Shown: one piece after another, positions 11,822 to 20,841 of the stretch
Position numbering within the stretch: position 1 is the stretch's first letter
Layout: every line of letters begins with the position of its first letter
From: Pseudomonadota bacterium
GTDB lineage: Bacteria > Pseudomonadota > Gammaproteobacteria > Xanthomonadales > Ahniellaceae
Direction: 5' to 3'
DNA length: 34,254 nucleotides
Assembly: GCA_022843465.1 (NCBI GenBank)
Contig: JALHNO010000034.1
Span: 1 to 34,254 of the forward strand
Position numbers and translations under genes: made by a program
Notes under the pieces: generated by a model
Told to the model about the DNA's origin: nothing
The model's input: the letters and a program-made list of their open reading frames with translations, nothing else
Databases searched by the model: none

Positions 11822-12316
11822 GTGAGTAAAGTCCTGTCGATGCTGCTTTGCGTTTCTCTGTTGTTCATGGCGGGTTGCGGCTTTCATCTGCGCGATTCGG
11901 TTACGCTGCCGGCCGCCTTGCAGACGCTGCGCATCGAATCCGTCGACAGCCTGAGCCCCTTGCCGCAGGAACTCGGTCGCGCCCTGTTGCGCCAGGGTGT
12001 GCAACTGGTCGATAGCGAAGAGGCCAAGGTCAGCGTCCTGCGTATCCTGGCCGATCAGCAGGCGACCGTACCGCTGAGCTACTCGGGTGCTGCGCGCATC
12101 CAGGAATACCAGGTCGTGCATCGGGTCGAGTTCGAGGTGCTGGATGCGGAAGGCAAGGTGATGGCGCCGCGCAGCGCGCTCGAACGCCGCCGCGAATACC
12201 GCTTCGATGAAACCCAGGCACTCGGTGCCGCTGCCGAAGACGAACTCGCCCGCAAGGAGCTGCGCCGCGAGATGCTGCAGGCGCTGTTGCGTCGGCTTGA
12301 GTCGATCACGGGCTGA
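11822..12316 (+). CDS. lptE: LPS-assembly lipoprotein LptE
   Basis: Outer-membrane lipoprotein that plugs the LptD barrel during lipopolysaccharide export. I chose the GTG at 11822, which follows GGGAGC at normal spacing and gives a compact signal peptide ending in MAGC (Cys19). An in-frame ATG at 11804 would add six residues but has no ribosome-binding site. After the lipid-attachment cysteine comes the family signature GFHLRDSVTLPAAL. The downstream ERRREYRFDETQALGAAAED and ARKELRREMLQALLRRL helix are as in other LptE proteins. 102 bases separate it from leuS, and holA starts 5 bases after its stop, so these genes likely form one operon. Confidence 0.95.
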   Translation: MSKVLSMLLCVSLLFMAGCGFHLRDSVTLPAALQTLRIESVDSLSPLPQELGRALLRQGVQLVDSEEAKVSVLRILADQQATVPLSYSGAARIQEYQVVHRVEFEVLDAEGKVMAPRSALERRREYRFDETQALGAAAEDELARKELRREMLQALLRRLESITG

Positions 12317-12321
12317 CCGCG

Positions 12322-13353
12322 GTGGCCATCACGGCTCAGCAACTCGACCGCCATCTGCGCGATGCCGCCGAGCTCAGGCCGGTCTATCTGCTGGCGGGAG
12401 AGGAGCCTCTGCTGCTGCTCGAAGCCGCTGATGCGGTACGCCGGCGCGCGCGTGAGTTGGGTTACAGCGAACGCGAGGTGATGGATGTCGAATCCGGATT
12501 CGACTGGAACGATCTCGCCCGCGCCGGTGCCTCGATGTCGCTGTTTGCCGCGCGCCGGATCCTGGAACTGCGGCTGCCGACCGGCAAGGTCGGTATCGAG
12601 GGCGCGGCTGCGCTGACCGAATACTGCGCCCGGCCGGCACCTGATGCGGTGCTGGTCATTCATGCCATGCAATGGAGCAAGGCGCATGAACTGAAATGGG
12701 TGCAGACGGTCGATCAGGCCGGCGTCTACGTACAGATCAAGCCGCTTTATCGCAATGATCTGCCGGGCTGGATCGCCGCGCGGGCGCGTGCGCGCGGCGT
12801 CGATCTGAGCGCTGACGCAGTGGAACTGCTGGCCGAACGCGTCGAAGGCAATCTGCTTGCCGCTGCGCAGGAAGTCGACAAGCTGGTGCTGCTGGGTGCT
12901 GGTCGGCGCATCGATGCCGAATCACTGATCGAGCTGGTGGCCGACAGCGCGCGCTACGACGTGTTTTCTCTCGTCGAAGCGGCGATCGCTGGCGATGCCG
13001 GCCGCGTGCGCCGTGTCCTCGCAGGCCTCAAGGCCGAGGGCGAACAGGTCGCAGGACTCTGCGGCTGGCTGGTGACCTCGTTGAACGTGATGCTGCGCCT
13101 GATCGCGGTTCCGCGCAATCAGGTCGACAACCAGATGCGCAACGAGCGCCTGTTCGGCAGCCGCCAGTCGGCGTACAAGCGGGGAATGGCGCGCGGCGAT
13201 CGCGCATTCTGGGAGCAGCGCCTGGCCGAAGTGGCCCTGGTCGATCGGATGTCCAAGGGGCGTGCGGGCGGCGATGCTTTCCTTGCGCTCGAGCGTGTGC
13301 TGTTGCGGATGGCGGATCGCTCGGCTGCCGAATTGATGGAAGAGCCGGCTTGA
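12322..13353 (+). CDS. holA: DNA polymerase III delta subunit
   Basis: 343 residues, the expected size for the clamp-loader delta subunit that opens the beta sliding clamp. The start is the GTG at 12322 (MAITAQQLDRHLRD), 5 bases after lptE. Recognisable parts are VYLLAGEEPLLLLEAADAVR (about 21-40), the DVESGFDWNDL region (about 54-64), and RRILELRLPTGKVG (about 77-90). ERVEGNLLAAAQEVDKLVLL (about 173-192) is a strong HolA hallmark. The C-terminal helical collar domain carries the LIAVPRNQ and LFGSRQSAYKR segments. It ends overlapping a possible TTG start of nadD (TTGA). Nothing unusual is seen. Confidence 0.97.
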   Translation: MAITAQQLDRHLRDAAELRPVYLLAGEEPLLLLEAADAVRRRARELGYSEREVMDVESGFDWNDLARAGASMSLFAARRILELRLPTGKVGIEGAAALTEYCARPAPDAVLVIHAMQWSKAHELKWVQTVDQAGVYVQIKPLYRNDLPGWIAARARARGVDLSADAVELLAERVEGNLLAAAQEVDKLVLLGAGRRIDAESLIELVADSARYDVFSLVEAAIAGDAGRVRRVLAGLKAEGEQVAGLCGWLVTSLNVMLRLIAVPRNQVDNQMRNERLFGSRQSAYKRGMARGDRAFWEQRLAEVALVDRMSKGRAGGDAFLALERVLLRMADRSAAELMEEPA

Positions 13354-13415
13354 ACCAGGGTGCCCAGTCTGCATCGGCCAGCACGGTCAGAGCGGGATCC
13401 GAGTCTCACAGCGGA

Positions 13416-14063
13416 ATGATCGCCCTGCTGGGCGGTACGTTCGACCCCATCCATATCGGCCATCTGCGCGCGGCCAGCGAGGCCGCGCAGGCTCTGGATG
13501 CCGAGGTCCGACTGATTCCGGCGAAGCTGCCACCGCACCGGCCACAGCCTGAGGCCAGCGCCGGGCAACGACTGGATATGCTCAGAATCGCGCTGTCAGG
13601 TAGCACGCAACTGAGTGCCGATGATCGCGAGCTGCGTCGGGAAGGCCCCAGCTACAGCGTCGACACCCTGGCTGAGCTGCGTCTGGAGCTGGGGGCTCGG
13701 CAGTGCCTGGCCTTGATGGTGGGCGCCGATGCCTTTGCCGGCTTCAGTACCTGGCATCGCTGGCTGGATATCCTTGAGTTGGCGCATATTGTTGTGCTCA
13801 ACCGCCCGGGGGCCGCCACGGTCAAGGACTGGCCAGCGTCGTTGAACGCGCAGGTCGCGGCGCGGCACTGCGCGGATGCTGCAGCGCTGCGCATGGAGGC
13901 TGCGGGCAGAGTCCTTATGCTGGACATTCCGGCACTGGCAGTCTCGGCTACGTCGGTCCGTGAGTCGCTGGCCCGTGGCAGTTCGGTGCGCTGGCTGGTC
14001 CCCGATCCAGTCTTGGAGTACATCGCGCAGCAGGGGCTTTATCGCGGTGGTAGGGGCGGCTGA
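13416..14063 (+). CDS. nadD: Nicotinate-nucleotide adenylyltransferase
   Basis: Transfers AMP from ATP to nicotinate mononucleotide in NAD synthesis. With the ATG at 13416 the protein has 215 residues and begins directly with the nucleotidyltransferase fold ([18 protein letters not shown]), the usual family start. The HIGH-like motif is in that segment, and [13 protein letters not shown] near the C-terminus is the ISxTxxR ATP-binding motif. An upstream TTG at 13350 overlaps the holA stop as TTGA and would add 22 low-complexity residues. The overlap suggests coupling, but family length favours the internal ATG. Last gene of the leuS cluster; no ybeB/rsfS follows, as would be common elsewhere. 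Confidence 0.95.
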   Translation: MIALLGGTFDPIHIGHLRAASEAAQALDAEVRLIPAKLPPHRPQPEASAGQRLDMLRIALSGSTQLSADDRELRREGPSYSVDTLAELRLELGARQCLALMVGADAFAGFSTWHRWLDILELAHIVVLNRPGAATVKDWPASLNAQVAARHCADAAALRMEAAGRVLMLDIPALAVSATSVRESLARGSSVRWLVPDPVLEYIAQQGLYRGGRGG

Positions 14064-14092
14064 GGCGGCGAGAATGTGACCGATTGATCCCT

Positions 14093-14125
14093 GCTCCCGC
14101 GTGCGGGTGCTCCCGCGTGCGGGAG
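14093..14125. repeat. Tandem palindromes (two 15-bp direct copies)
   Basis: GCTCCCGCGTGCGGG occurs at 14093-14107 and 14109-14123, period 16. Each contains CCCGC-GT-GCGGG. The second extends to the 16-bp inverted repeat CTCCCGC-GT-GCGGGAG (14110-14125). REP-like; could also act as the nadD transcript end. Confidence 0.75.
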
Positions 14126-14224
14126 ACAGCCGAAGGCGGATGCGGGCGGTCTTCGACAATGTCGACTGGTCGCGGCGCTGTTCGCACACACCAGGCAGAG
14201 ACGCAGCTTTCGCCCTCACCCCGG

Positions 14225-14248
14225 CCCTCTCCCGCAAGCGGGAGAGGG
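14225..14248. repeat. REP-like palindrome CCCTCTCCCGC-AA-GCGGGAGAGGG
   Basis: Perfect 11-bp arms around AA, preceded by CGCCCTCACCCCGG. From memory this core is a widely scattered intergenic repeat in Xanthomonadales and other high-GC proteobacteria. It is followed by ATTTCCC rather than a T-tract. Its copy number in this genome cannot be judged from one window. Confidence 0.8.
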
Positions 14249-14348
14249 GGATTTCCCTTCGCCCATACGAGGAGGCCACCACCCGCAGCGTTTGCAGTTG
14301 GGAGCGTGCTGTGCGGTCGGTTTGAGTGCAGGCCCCGGACTTGCCGGC

Positions 14349-14354
14349 TAGAAT
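14349..14354 (+). promoter_or_regulatory. Candidate -10 box of alaS
   Basis: TAGAAT (5 of 6 to TATAAT), 42 bases before the alaS ATG. The nearest -35-like TTGAGT (14322) is 21 bases away, which is too far, so the assignment is weak. Confidence 0.3.
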
Positions 14355-14395
14355 GCTGGTCTACCCGCGTCCACCCGCTTTCCTCCGGCCTCTCA

Positions 14396-17029
14396 ATGAA
14401 AACCAGCGCTGAAATCCGCAGCGAGTTCCTCGCTTTCTTCAAATCCAAGGGCCACGAGATCGTGCCGTCCAGTTCCCTGGTGCCTGGCAATGATCCGACC
14501 CTGCTGTTCACCAACTCGGGCATGGTCCAGTTCAAGGACATGTTTCTCGGTGCCGAGAAGCGCAGCTATACGCGCGCGACCACCAGCCAGCGTTCGCTGC
14601 GCGCCGGGGGCAAGCACAACGATCTGGAAAACGTCGGCTATACCGCGCGTCACCACACTTTCTTCGAGATGCTGGGCAACTTCAGCTTCGGCGACTACTT
14701 CAAGCGCGATGCGATTCTGTACGCATGGGAGCTGCTGACGAAGGTTTATGGCCTGCCGGCGGAAAAGCTCTGGGTCACGGTCTATCACACCGACGACGAA
14801 GCCTACGATCTCTGGAACAAGGAAATTGGTGTGCCTGCCGAACGCATCGTGCGGATCGGCGACAACAAGGGTGCGCTCTACGCATCCGACAATTTCTGGG
14901 CGATGGGTGATACCGGCCCCTGCGGCCCGTGCACCGAGATCTTCTATGACCACGGTCCGGAGGTTGCCGGTGGCCCGCCGGGCTCGAAGGACGAGGATGG
15001 CGATCGCTATATCGAAATCTGGAATCTGGTCTTCATGCAGTTCGAGCGCTCGCCCGATGGCACGATGACGCCCCTGCCCAAGCCCTGCGTCGATACCGGC
15101 ATGGGTCTGGAGCGGCTGACCGCGGTGCTGCAGCACGTCAACAGCAATTACGACATCGACCTGATGCAGGCCCTGGTCGAAGCGGCCGCACGCGCGACGC
15201 GCACCGAAGATCTGTCGAGTCCCTCCTTGCGGGTGATCGCCGATCACATCCGCGCCTGTGCCTTCCTGATTGTCGATGGCGTGCTGCCGTCCAACGAGGG
15301 ACGCGGCTATGTGCTGCGCCGGATCATCCGTCGCGCCCTGCGGCATGGCCACAAGCTGGGCCAGAACAAGCTGTTCTTTCATTTTCTGGTCGCCACCCTT
15401 GACCAGTTGATGGGCGATGCCTATCCGGAACTGCGTGCCAAGCGCAGCATGGTCGAGCAGACGCTGCGTGGCGAGGAAGAGCGCTTCGCCGAGACGCTGG
15501 ATACCGGCATGAAGGTGTTCGAGGATGTGGCGCAGAAGTCCGGCAATCTGATTGCCGGCGCGGATGCCTTCCGTCTCTACGACACCTATGGGTTTCCCGT
15601 CGATCTGACTGCCGATGTCGCCCGCGAGCGCGGCATGAGTGTCGACATGGCAGGTTTCGAGCGCGCGATGGAGGAGCAGCGCGAACGCGCCCGAGCCGGT
15701 TCCAATTTCGATGCCGGCCACAGTCTGTCGGCGGATGTGATGAAGAATCTGCCAGCGACCGAGTTTCTTGGCTACGGCAGCATGCAGGCCGATGGCCTTG
15801 AAGTCGTCGGCATCCTGCGCGATGGCAAGCTGGTAAATGTGCTCGATGATGGTCAGTCGGGCATGCTGATCCTCGCCAGCACGCCGTTCTACGCCGAGTC
15901 CGGTGGCCAGGTTGGCGATCAGGGGCGGCTCTACAACGACGCCTCCGAATTCCGCGTTGAGGATACGATCAAACTGGCGGGAACCTTCCACGGTCATCTT
16001 GGGCAATGGCGCGGCAAGCCGCTGAAGACTGGTTCCAGGCTGTCGGCCGAGGTCGATCGCAAGCGTCGCCAGGCCATCGTGCTGAACCACAGTGCCACCC
16101 ACTTGCTGCACGCCGCACTGCGCCAGGTACTCGGCGATCATGTGACCCAGAAGGGCTCGCTGGTAGCGCCGGATCGCCTGCGTTTTGACTTCTCGCACTT
16201 CCAGCCGATCGACGAGGAAGACCTGCGCCGGGTCGAACGCATGGTCAACGAGGAAATCCGCCGCAATGTAGAGGCTGAAGTCCACAATATGGGCATGCAG
16301 GAGGCGATCGAGTTCGGCGCCATGGCCCTGTTCGGCGAAAAGTACGGCGAGCGTGTGCGCGTGCTGAGAATGGGCGATTTCTCGACCGAGCTCTGCGGTG
16401 GCACCCATGTGCAGCGCACCGGCGATATCGGCCTGTTCAAGATCATTGCCGAATCCGGCGTGGCCGCCGGTGTACGTCGTATCGAAGCGGTCAGCGGAGC
16501 CGGTGCCGAAGCCTGGATCGAGGCGCAGGAGCGCCGTCTGGACGAGGTCGCCGGCCTGCTCAGTGCCTCCGGCGACGAAGTGACCAGCAAGCTGAAGAGG
16601 ATCTTCGAGCGCCAGCGCGAAATTGAACGCGAACTGGAATCGCTGAAGGCGCGTGCGGCCAATGCGGCGCTCATTGAACTGGCATCGCGACCGATCGAGA
16701 TTGCCGGGATCAAGCTGATCGCGGCGCGCATCGATGGCCTTGACGCCAAGGCCCTGCGCGATGGTGTCGATCAACTCAAGCAGGTGCTGGGCGATTGTGC
16801 CGTGCTGCTGGCGGCCGGTTCGGAAGGCAAGATCGCCCTGATTGCCGGCGTCCACGGTGCCGCGCTGGGCAAGCTCAAGGCGGGCGAGATGATCGCCCAT
16901 GTCGCCGGCCAGATCGGCGGCAAGGGCGGTGGTCGTCCCGATATGGCCCAGGGTGGCGGTGAAGATGGCCCCGCGGTTGCCGCCGCCATCGACAGTGTAA
17001 AGGACTGGGTCAAGGCCAGGCTGGGCTGA
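14396..17029 (+). CDS. alaS: Alanyl-tRNA synthetase
   Basis: 877 residues from the ATG at 14396 ([20 protein letters not shown]), matching the 876 of E. coli. A class II synthetase. Motif 1 and the catalytic core include [34 protein letters not shown] and the motif 3 region DTGMGLERL. The SAD editing domain keeps its zinc ligands: His565 and His569 in HSATH, Cys667 and His671 in CGGTH. The C-terminal C-Ala domain ends [15 protein letters not shown], a glycine-rich family signature. Longer upstream starts in the same frame would add over 100 residues without homology and are rejected. The gene converges with cls, 25 bases between the stops. Confidence 0.98.
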   Translation: MKTSAEIRSEFLAFFKSKGHEIVPSSSLVPGNDPTLLFTNSGMVQFKDMFLGAEKRSYTRATTSQRSLRAGGKHNDLENVGYTARHHTFFEMLGNFSFGDYFKRDAILYAWELLTKVYGLPAEKLWVTVYHTDDEAYDLWNKEIGVPAERIVRIGDNKGALYASDNFWAMGDTGPCGPCTEIFYDHGPEVAGGPPGSKDEDGDRYIEIWNLVFMQFERSPDGTMTPLPKPCVDTGMGLERLTAVLQHVNSNYDIDLMQALVEAAARATRTEDLSSPSLRVIADHIRACAFLIVDGVLPSNEGRGYVLRRIIRRALRHGHKLGQNKLFFHFLVATLDQLMGDAYPELRAKRSMVEQTLRGEEERFAETLDTGMKVFEDVAQKSGNLIAGADAFRLYDTYGFPVDLTADVARERGMSVDMAGFERAMEEQRERARAGSNFDAGHSLSADVMKNLPATEFLGYGSMQADGLEVVGILRDGKLVNVLDDGQSGMLILASTPFYAESGGQVGDQGRLYNDASEFRVEDTIKLAGTFHGHLGQWRGKPLKTGSRLSAEVDRKRRQAIVLNHSATHLLHAALRQVLGDHVTQKGSLVAPDRLRFDFSHFQPIDEEDLRRVERMVNEEIRRNVEAEVHNMGMQEAIEFGAMALFGEKYGERVRVLRMGDFSTELCGGTHVQRTGDIGLFKIIAESGVAAGVRRIEAVSGAGAEAWIEAQERRLDEVAGLLSASGDEVTSKLKRIFERQREIERELESLKARAANAALIELASRPIEIAGIKLIAARIDGLDAKALRDGVDQLKQVLGDCAVLLAAGSEGKIALIAGVHGAALGKLKAGEMIAHVAGQIGGKGGGRPDMAQGGGEDGPAVAAAIDSVKDWVKARLG

Positions 17030-17031
17030 TC

Positions 17032-17054
17032 CGGCGCCGCCATGCCCGGCGCCG
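17032..17054. terminator. Bidirectional hairpin between alaS and cls
   Basis: CGGCGCCG repeated as an inverted pair (17032-17039 and 17047-17054) with a 7-base loop, filling the 25-bp gap between two convergent stops. GC-rich stem without T-tracts. Confidence 0.55.
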
Positions 17055-18428
17055 CTACATCATCGGGGCGAACACCCGCGCGAAGTTTCCGAGCATCTCG
17101 GTCAGCATGCTGGCCGAGCGCATGCCCAGGCTGCTGCGTGCAGCGATATGGTTCAGAAAGTGTTCGAGTGTCGCCGCGATCGCTTCGTCATCGACCACCG
17201 CCATGACCTCATAGTTGAGGAAAAAGCTGCGCGCATCCAGATTGGCCGATCCGACCATCGCGGTATTGGCATCGATCAGCACCGCTTTGGCATGCATCAT
17301 GCCATCGCGGTAGCGCAGGATGCGGATGCCGGCGCGCTGCAGTTCACGCAGATAGCTGCGGCCGACCAGATCGACCAGCAGGTTGTCCGATCGTTTCGGG
17401 GTGAAAATCCGCACATCCACGCCGGTGCGCGCGGCGGTGAGCAGGGCGTTCAACATCGACTCGTCGGGAACACAGTAGGGCGTGGCGATCCAGATGCGCT
17501 CCTCGGCCTCGAAGCAGGCCTTGATCAGGCCCATGTGCCAGACATCAAACCGCTGGTCGGGGCCGGAGGCGATGATCTGCACCTTGCTGCCGCTGCTGGG
17601 GCTGTCGTCCACGGCAGGCGCAGCCGGCAGGACTTCTCCGGTGGCATGTTGCCAGTCCGAGCGGCAGACCTCTTCAAGCACGCGCGCGCTGGGTCCGTCG
17701 ATGCGGATGCTGAGGTCGAGCCAGCGGCGCTGCTCGGCGTGGTCGGCGAGGTAGGTGTCGCTGATATTGCGTCCGCCGGCCCAGGCGCGCGCGCCGTCGG
17801 CGACCACGATCTTGCGATGGTTGCGCAGATTGGCAGCGCGCTTGAACAGCGCGAACCATACCGGGCGAAAGCGCACCACCCGGCCGCCGGCCTGATGCAG
17901 AGCCTCGACATGACCGCGCAGCAGGGCGGAACTGCCGAGATCGTCGACCATCATGCGCAGCTTGACGCCGCGGCGCGCCGCTGCAATCAGTGCGGCCATC
18001 ACCTCGAGCCCACAGCGGTCGCATTCGAAGTGGTACATCAGGACATAGAGTTCCTGACGTGCACTGTCGATGACTTCGAGCAGGGACAGGCGTGCCGCAC
18101 GGGCATCGGCAAGCAACTCCACCCGATTGCCGCCCTGGGCACCGGGTACGCCCAGTCGGCGCAGCAGGCGATCCAGCGGCAGGGCGTTTTCGCTGCTTAC
18201 CGCATTGTGATCAGCATGCTGGAGCCGTCGGGTGCGGGTGCCACCGCGGCGCAGTTTTCGGGTGCCGATCAGCAGATAGATCAGGGTGCCGAAATAGGGC
18301 ACCGCCAGCAGCAGGATCAGCCAGGCTGCGGTCGCGGTTGGTGCCCGGCGTTCGCTGAGCACGGAGGCGCAGGCGATGAAGCTCAGCACCCATCCGAGAA
18401 TCCAGATCCAGTAGTACACGGGGTTCAC
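17055..18428 (-). CDS. cls: Cardiolipin synthase (phospholipase D family)
   Basis: 457 residues from the GTG at 18428, which overlaps the AI-2E gene's stop as GTGA. A TTG at 18449 would add seven residues. Two N-terminal membrane helices (VYYWIWILGWVLSFIACASV and TAAWLILLLAVPYFGTLIYL) precede two PLD catalytic motifs. These are HRKIVVADG (His204) with GGRNISDTY, and HAKAVLID (His379) with GSANLDARSF. The protein condenses phosphatidylglycerol or exchanges headgroups to make cardiolipin at the inner membrane. It is the last gene of a tightly packed envelope operon, so its expression may follow the upstream sigma-54-type promoter. Full-length with both HKD motifs intact. Confidence 0.95.
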   Translation of the reverse strand: MNPVYYWIWILGWVLSFIACASVLSERRAPTATAAWLILLLAVPYFGTLIYLLIGTRKLRRGGTRTRRLQHADHNAVSSENALPLDRLLRRLGVPGAQGGNRVELLADARAARLSLLEVIDSARQELYVLMYHFECDRCGLEVMAALIAAARRGVKLRMMVDDLGSSALLRGHVEALHQAGGRVVRFRPVWFALFKRAANLRNHRKIVVADGARAWAGGRNISDTYLADHAEQRRWLDLSIRIDGPSARVLEEVCRSDWQHATGEVLPAAPAVDDSPSSGSKVQIIASGPDQRFDVWHMGLIKACFEAEERIWIATPYCVPDESMLNALLTAARTGVDVRIFTPKRSDNLLVDLVGRSYLRELQRAGIRILRYRDGMMHAKAVLIDANTAMVGSANLDARSFFLNYEVMAVVDDEAIAATLEHFLNHIAARSSLGMRSASMLTEMLGNFARVFAPMM

Positions 18429-19573
18429 TCGATGGCGCGCGCGATCCAACGGCTGCCGTCGAATCGTTCACAGACAATCTTCAGGCACATCAGCAGGGGT
18501 ACCCCGAGCAGCACTCCGGCAACGCCCCACATCCAGCCCCAGAAGATCAGCCAGAGCAGGATCGCCAGCGGGCTCAGGCTGAGGCGGGCACCCAGGATGG
18601 TGGGCGAGATCAGTTGGCCTTCCAGCGCGGTGAGTACCAGGAAGAACGCTGCGGGCAGCAGGGCGATGCCGGGATTGGGGAACTGCAGCAGGCCCAGCAA
18701 GGCCAGCAATCCGACCATGACCAGCGCGCCGACGTAGGGAATGAAATTGAGCAGACCGGCCACCGCGCCCCACAGCAGGGCGTCCTTCAGTCCGAGCAGA
18801 TAAAGCCCGATCGCGGTGATCACGCCCAGCATGATGTTGATCAGGGTGGTGGTCAGCAGATAGCGCGAAGTATCGGACTGGATGGCGCGGACGATCGCCA
18901 CGGCATTGCGCTTGTGTCTGAGCGTCGGCGACAGCTCGACCAGACGCCGCAACAGATCGTCGCCGCGCAGCAGGAAGAAAAAGCACAGCAGCATGATGCT
19001 GAGCATCTTGATCAGCAGTCTGGGCGCCTGCAGCAGGGCATCACTGACGCGCACTCCGCTGGCCGCAATGGGCGCGGTGGGTGCAGACTTGGTCTGGGTA
19101 CCGATCTGGACCAGGCTCTCGGTGGCATCGGTGGCTGCTGTGATCGGCTTCATGAAGCTCTTGAGTTTCGGCGCCAGTGACTGCATCGTCTGCGGTGTCT
19201 TGCGAAGCCACTCGGCGGCCGGATCGATCAGCAGGGACACGGCGGTGGCCATGGCGAGCAGGCAGCATCCCATCACCAGGACCGTGGCCAGGGCGCGCGG
19301 CATCCAGCGCGCGAGCAGCGAGACCACCGGACTCAGCGACATCGCAAGGAACGCAGCGAGTACCACCGGGATCAGGATTTCCTGGGTGACGTTGGCGGTA
19401 TAGGCCAGGGTAAGCACCAGCATCGCGATCAGCACGCGCAGAATATTGCGCTGGGTGCTTCCGCGCACGACGGGTGGCGCTGGTTCGGCTCGCTCTGGTT
19501 CGGTCGGAATCTCCCATTGAATGGGCTTTCCGAGTTCAAGTCGGGCCAGTCCCCACGGTCGGTTTTCGCTCAT
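18425..19573 (-). CDS. AI-2E family (PerM-like) transporter
   Basis: 382-residue polytopic inner-membrane protein. A pair of N-terminal helices (RVLIAMLVLTLAYTANV, LIPVVLAAFLAMSLSPVVSL) is followed by a soluble loop (about 125-175). The C-terminal helical bundle has the family's GVITAIGLYLLGLKDALLWG and LLNFIPYVGALV motifs, LEGQLISPTILGARLSLSPL, and LLWLIFWGWMWGVAGVLLGVP. The AI-2E name covers exporters of several kinds, including TqsA and proton-driven antiporters, so autoinducer transport should not be assumed. It starts 3 bases after the YqjK-like gene and overlaps cls by 4 bases, so it is surely in the same transcript. Confidence 0.92.
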   Translation of the reverse strand: MSENRPWGLARLELGKPIQWEIPTEPERAEPAPPVVRGSTQRNILRVLIAMLVLTLAYTANVTQEILIPVVLAAFLAMSLSPVVSLLARWMPRALATVLVMGCCLLAMATAVSLLIDPAAEWLRKTPQTMQSLAPKLKSFMKPITAATDATESLVQIGTQTKSAPTAPIAASGVRVSDALLQAPRLLIKMLSIMLLCFFFLLRGDDLLRRLVELSPTLRHKRNAVAIVRAIQSDTSRYLLTTTLINIMLGVITAIGLYLLGLKDALLWGAVAGLLNFIPYVGALVMVGLLALLGLLQFPNPGIALLPAAFFLVLTALEGQLISPTILGARLSLSPLAILLWLIFWGWMWGVAGVLLGVPLLMCLKIVCERFDGSRWIARAIE

Positions 19574-19576
19574 TGG

Positions 19577-19843
19577 TCAGCGTCGCAGGAACGGAGTGAC
19601 CCAGGAGAATACTCCGCCACCGATTGCCGGCAAGCCATGCCGCAGCAGGTGGTTGTGCCAGTGCGGGGGAGCACGGGCGAGCAGGAGGCCGCTGGCGACA
19701 CCCAGCAAGGGCACCAGCCAGGGGGCATTGCGATCGAAGTCGGCATGGACGGCCGAGCTTGCTGACCGCAACCCGGATCGCGCCTGGCTGACGTGCGCCT
19801 CGGCGCTGGCTGCCTCCTCGATCAGATTGCGTGGCGTCGTCAT
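19577..19843 (-). CDS. Small membrane-associated protein, YqjK-like position
   Basis: 88 residues starting MTTPRNLIEEAASAEAHVSQ. The ATG overlaps the stop of the upstream YqjE-like gene (ATGA, 19840-19843), which fixes the start. An N-terminal amphipathic helix is followed by two weak hydrophobic stretches (WLVPLLGVASGLLLA, LPAIGGGVFSWVTPFL). In E. coli the order yqjD-yqjE-yqjK ends in a protein of about this size and shape; the match here is by position and topology, not clear sequence identity. Its function is unknown. Confidence 0.75.
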   Translation of the reverse strand: MTTPRNLIEEAASAEAHVSQARSGLRSASSAVHADFDRNAPWLVPLLGVASGLLLARAPPHWHNHLLRHGLPAIGGGVFSWVTPFLRR

Positions 19844-20310
19844 GGCGAGGTGCTCCATTCGCGCAGGGTGGCGTCGAGCTGCCGGCGCGTGCGCGGGAAG
19901 AAGCTCAGTCGGTACCAGTGACGAATCTTCAGGCAGGCCCAGATTACGCCAAGCGGAATCAGTACCGCGAGCCCGGCAAAGGCGAGCAGGGGCGAACCGG
20001 TCATTGCCATCAGCGCGGCCCAGGAGGCTGCAAGCAGGACCAGCCACAAGGACAACAGCAATCCGCACACGGCGATGCCCAGCAGCAGCATGCGGACCAG
20101 GCCCATGCGGAACAGGGCGAACTCGATCTGCCCCAACTCGGCGCCGGCCTCGATGCTGTCCTGCAGTTGACGAAGACAGCGGCCCGCGGCAGCCAGCACG
20201 CCTTCGGAAACATCGCCGCTCTGCGCAGGATCGCGCTGGCTGCTGGCGGAGTCAGTGGGGCCTGGTTCGGCATCTGGCTGGGGGAGCGTCGAGTCGAATT
20301 GTTGATTCAT
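19840..20310 (-). CDS. Phage-holin-like / YqjE-type inner-membrane protein
   Basis: 156 residues from the ATG at 20310 (MNQQFDSTLPQ), preceded by GGGGAG at good spacing; an in-frame start at 20400 is not needed. After a polar N-terminus, VLAAAGRCLRQLQDSIEAGAE is followed by ELGQIEFALFRMGLVRMLLLG. Two strong membrane helices (MLLLGIAVCGLLLSLWLVLL and PLLAFAGLAVLIPLGVIWACL) come next, with a basic tail (RTRRQLDATLREW). This is the Phage_holin_3_6/YqjE layout. It is not thought to be a lytic holin. It sits 43 bases downstream of the DUF883 gene, the same order as E. coli yqjD-yqjE. Confidence 0.82.
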   Translation of the reverse strand: MNQQFDSTLPQPDAEPGPTDSASSQRDPAQSGDVSEGVLAAAGRCLRQLQDSIEAGAELGQIEFALFRMGLVRMLLLGIAVCGLLLSLWLVLLAASWAALMAMTGSPLLAFAGLAVLIPLGVIWACLKIRHWYRLSFFPRTRRQLDATLREWSTSP

Positions 20311-20353
20311 AGCCGTGCTCCCCGTCCCAGCGGTTGCCATGTGTGCGATCGAC

Positions 20354-20779
20354 TCAGGACGCCTGCGTCGAGTTGCGACTACGACGCAGGGCGGCTGCAC
20401 CCACCAGGGTCACCAGGGTGACGGCCGCAAAGGTCTTGCCGGGATTCTCGCGGACATAGCGCCCCGCGCGTCGTGACAGCTTGCTGGCGCCCTCCATCAC
20501 ATCATCAAGGAAGCTCAGTGTGGCTTCCTTGCCCGCCTTCAGCGACTCCGAGGCGAGTGCCAGTTTTTCGGCCAGGGCGGCACCGGCATCCGCCTGGGTG
20601 TGCTCCAGCTTGTCGGCTGCCTTGCCCGCTTTCCGGCCGACTGCAGCGACCGCTTCGACGCTCCTGTCGACGGCCTTGTCGACCGTGCGGTTCAGCGCTT
20701 CTCCGGCGCCTTCAGCGAGGTCGGCGGTGTGATCGGCGGCGTTTTCTACTTGCTTGCGCAGAGTGTGCGTATTGCTCAT
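20354..20779 (-). CDS. DUF883/ElaB-YqjD-like helical membrane-anchored protein
   Basis: 141 residues starting MSNTHTLRKQVENAADHTAD after a good ribosome-binding site (GGGAG, 7-base spacing). Almost the whole protein is Ala/Lys/Glu-rich helix with heptad character. It ends in the typical tail GRYVRENPGKTFAAVTLVTL, then VGAAALRRSR, a single C-terminal membrane helix with basic end. E. coli YqjD/ElaB are stationary-phase proteins that tether ribosomes to the inner membrane; the same role here is only inferred. It lies 62 bases downstream of the DUF1328 gene and upstream of the YqjE-like gene. Confidence 0.85.
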   Translation of the reverse strand: MSNTHTLRKQVENAADHTADLAEGAGEALNRTVDKAVDRSVEAVAAVGRKAGKAADKLEHTQADAGAALAEKLALASESLKAGKEATLSFLDDVMEGASKLSRRAGRYVRENPGKTFAAVTLVTLVGAAALRRSRNSTQAS

Positions 20780-20841
20780 TGGATACTCCCGGAAGGAATG
20801 GATGAAACGGTCGGCCGTGATGGCGGCCGGCGCGTGCGGTG

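Larger units (their letters stand above)
14064..14395. other. 332-bp spacer between nadD and alaS, repeat-bearing
   Basis: No gene is supported here. The alaS frame stays open upstream to 14084, but that extension is low-complexity and Arg/Pro-rich and lacks homology to AlaRS. The spacer holds two groups of palindromes, listed separately, and a candidate promoter near the alaS start. Confidence 0.8.

Noticed and set aside
14393-16900. 835-codon open frame antisense to alaS
   Set aside because: Same composition artefact; alaS has every catalytic motif, while the antisense product has none.
17148-18737. 529-codon open frame antisense to cls and the AI-2E gene
   Set aside because: Composition artefact that crosses two real genes.
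19840-20310. Holin gene as evidence of a prophage
   Set aside because: It is a YqjE-like chromosomal membrane protein in a conserved stress-type gene order; no phage structural, lysis or integrase genes are near.
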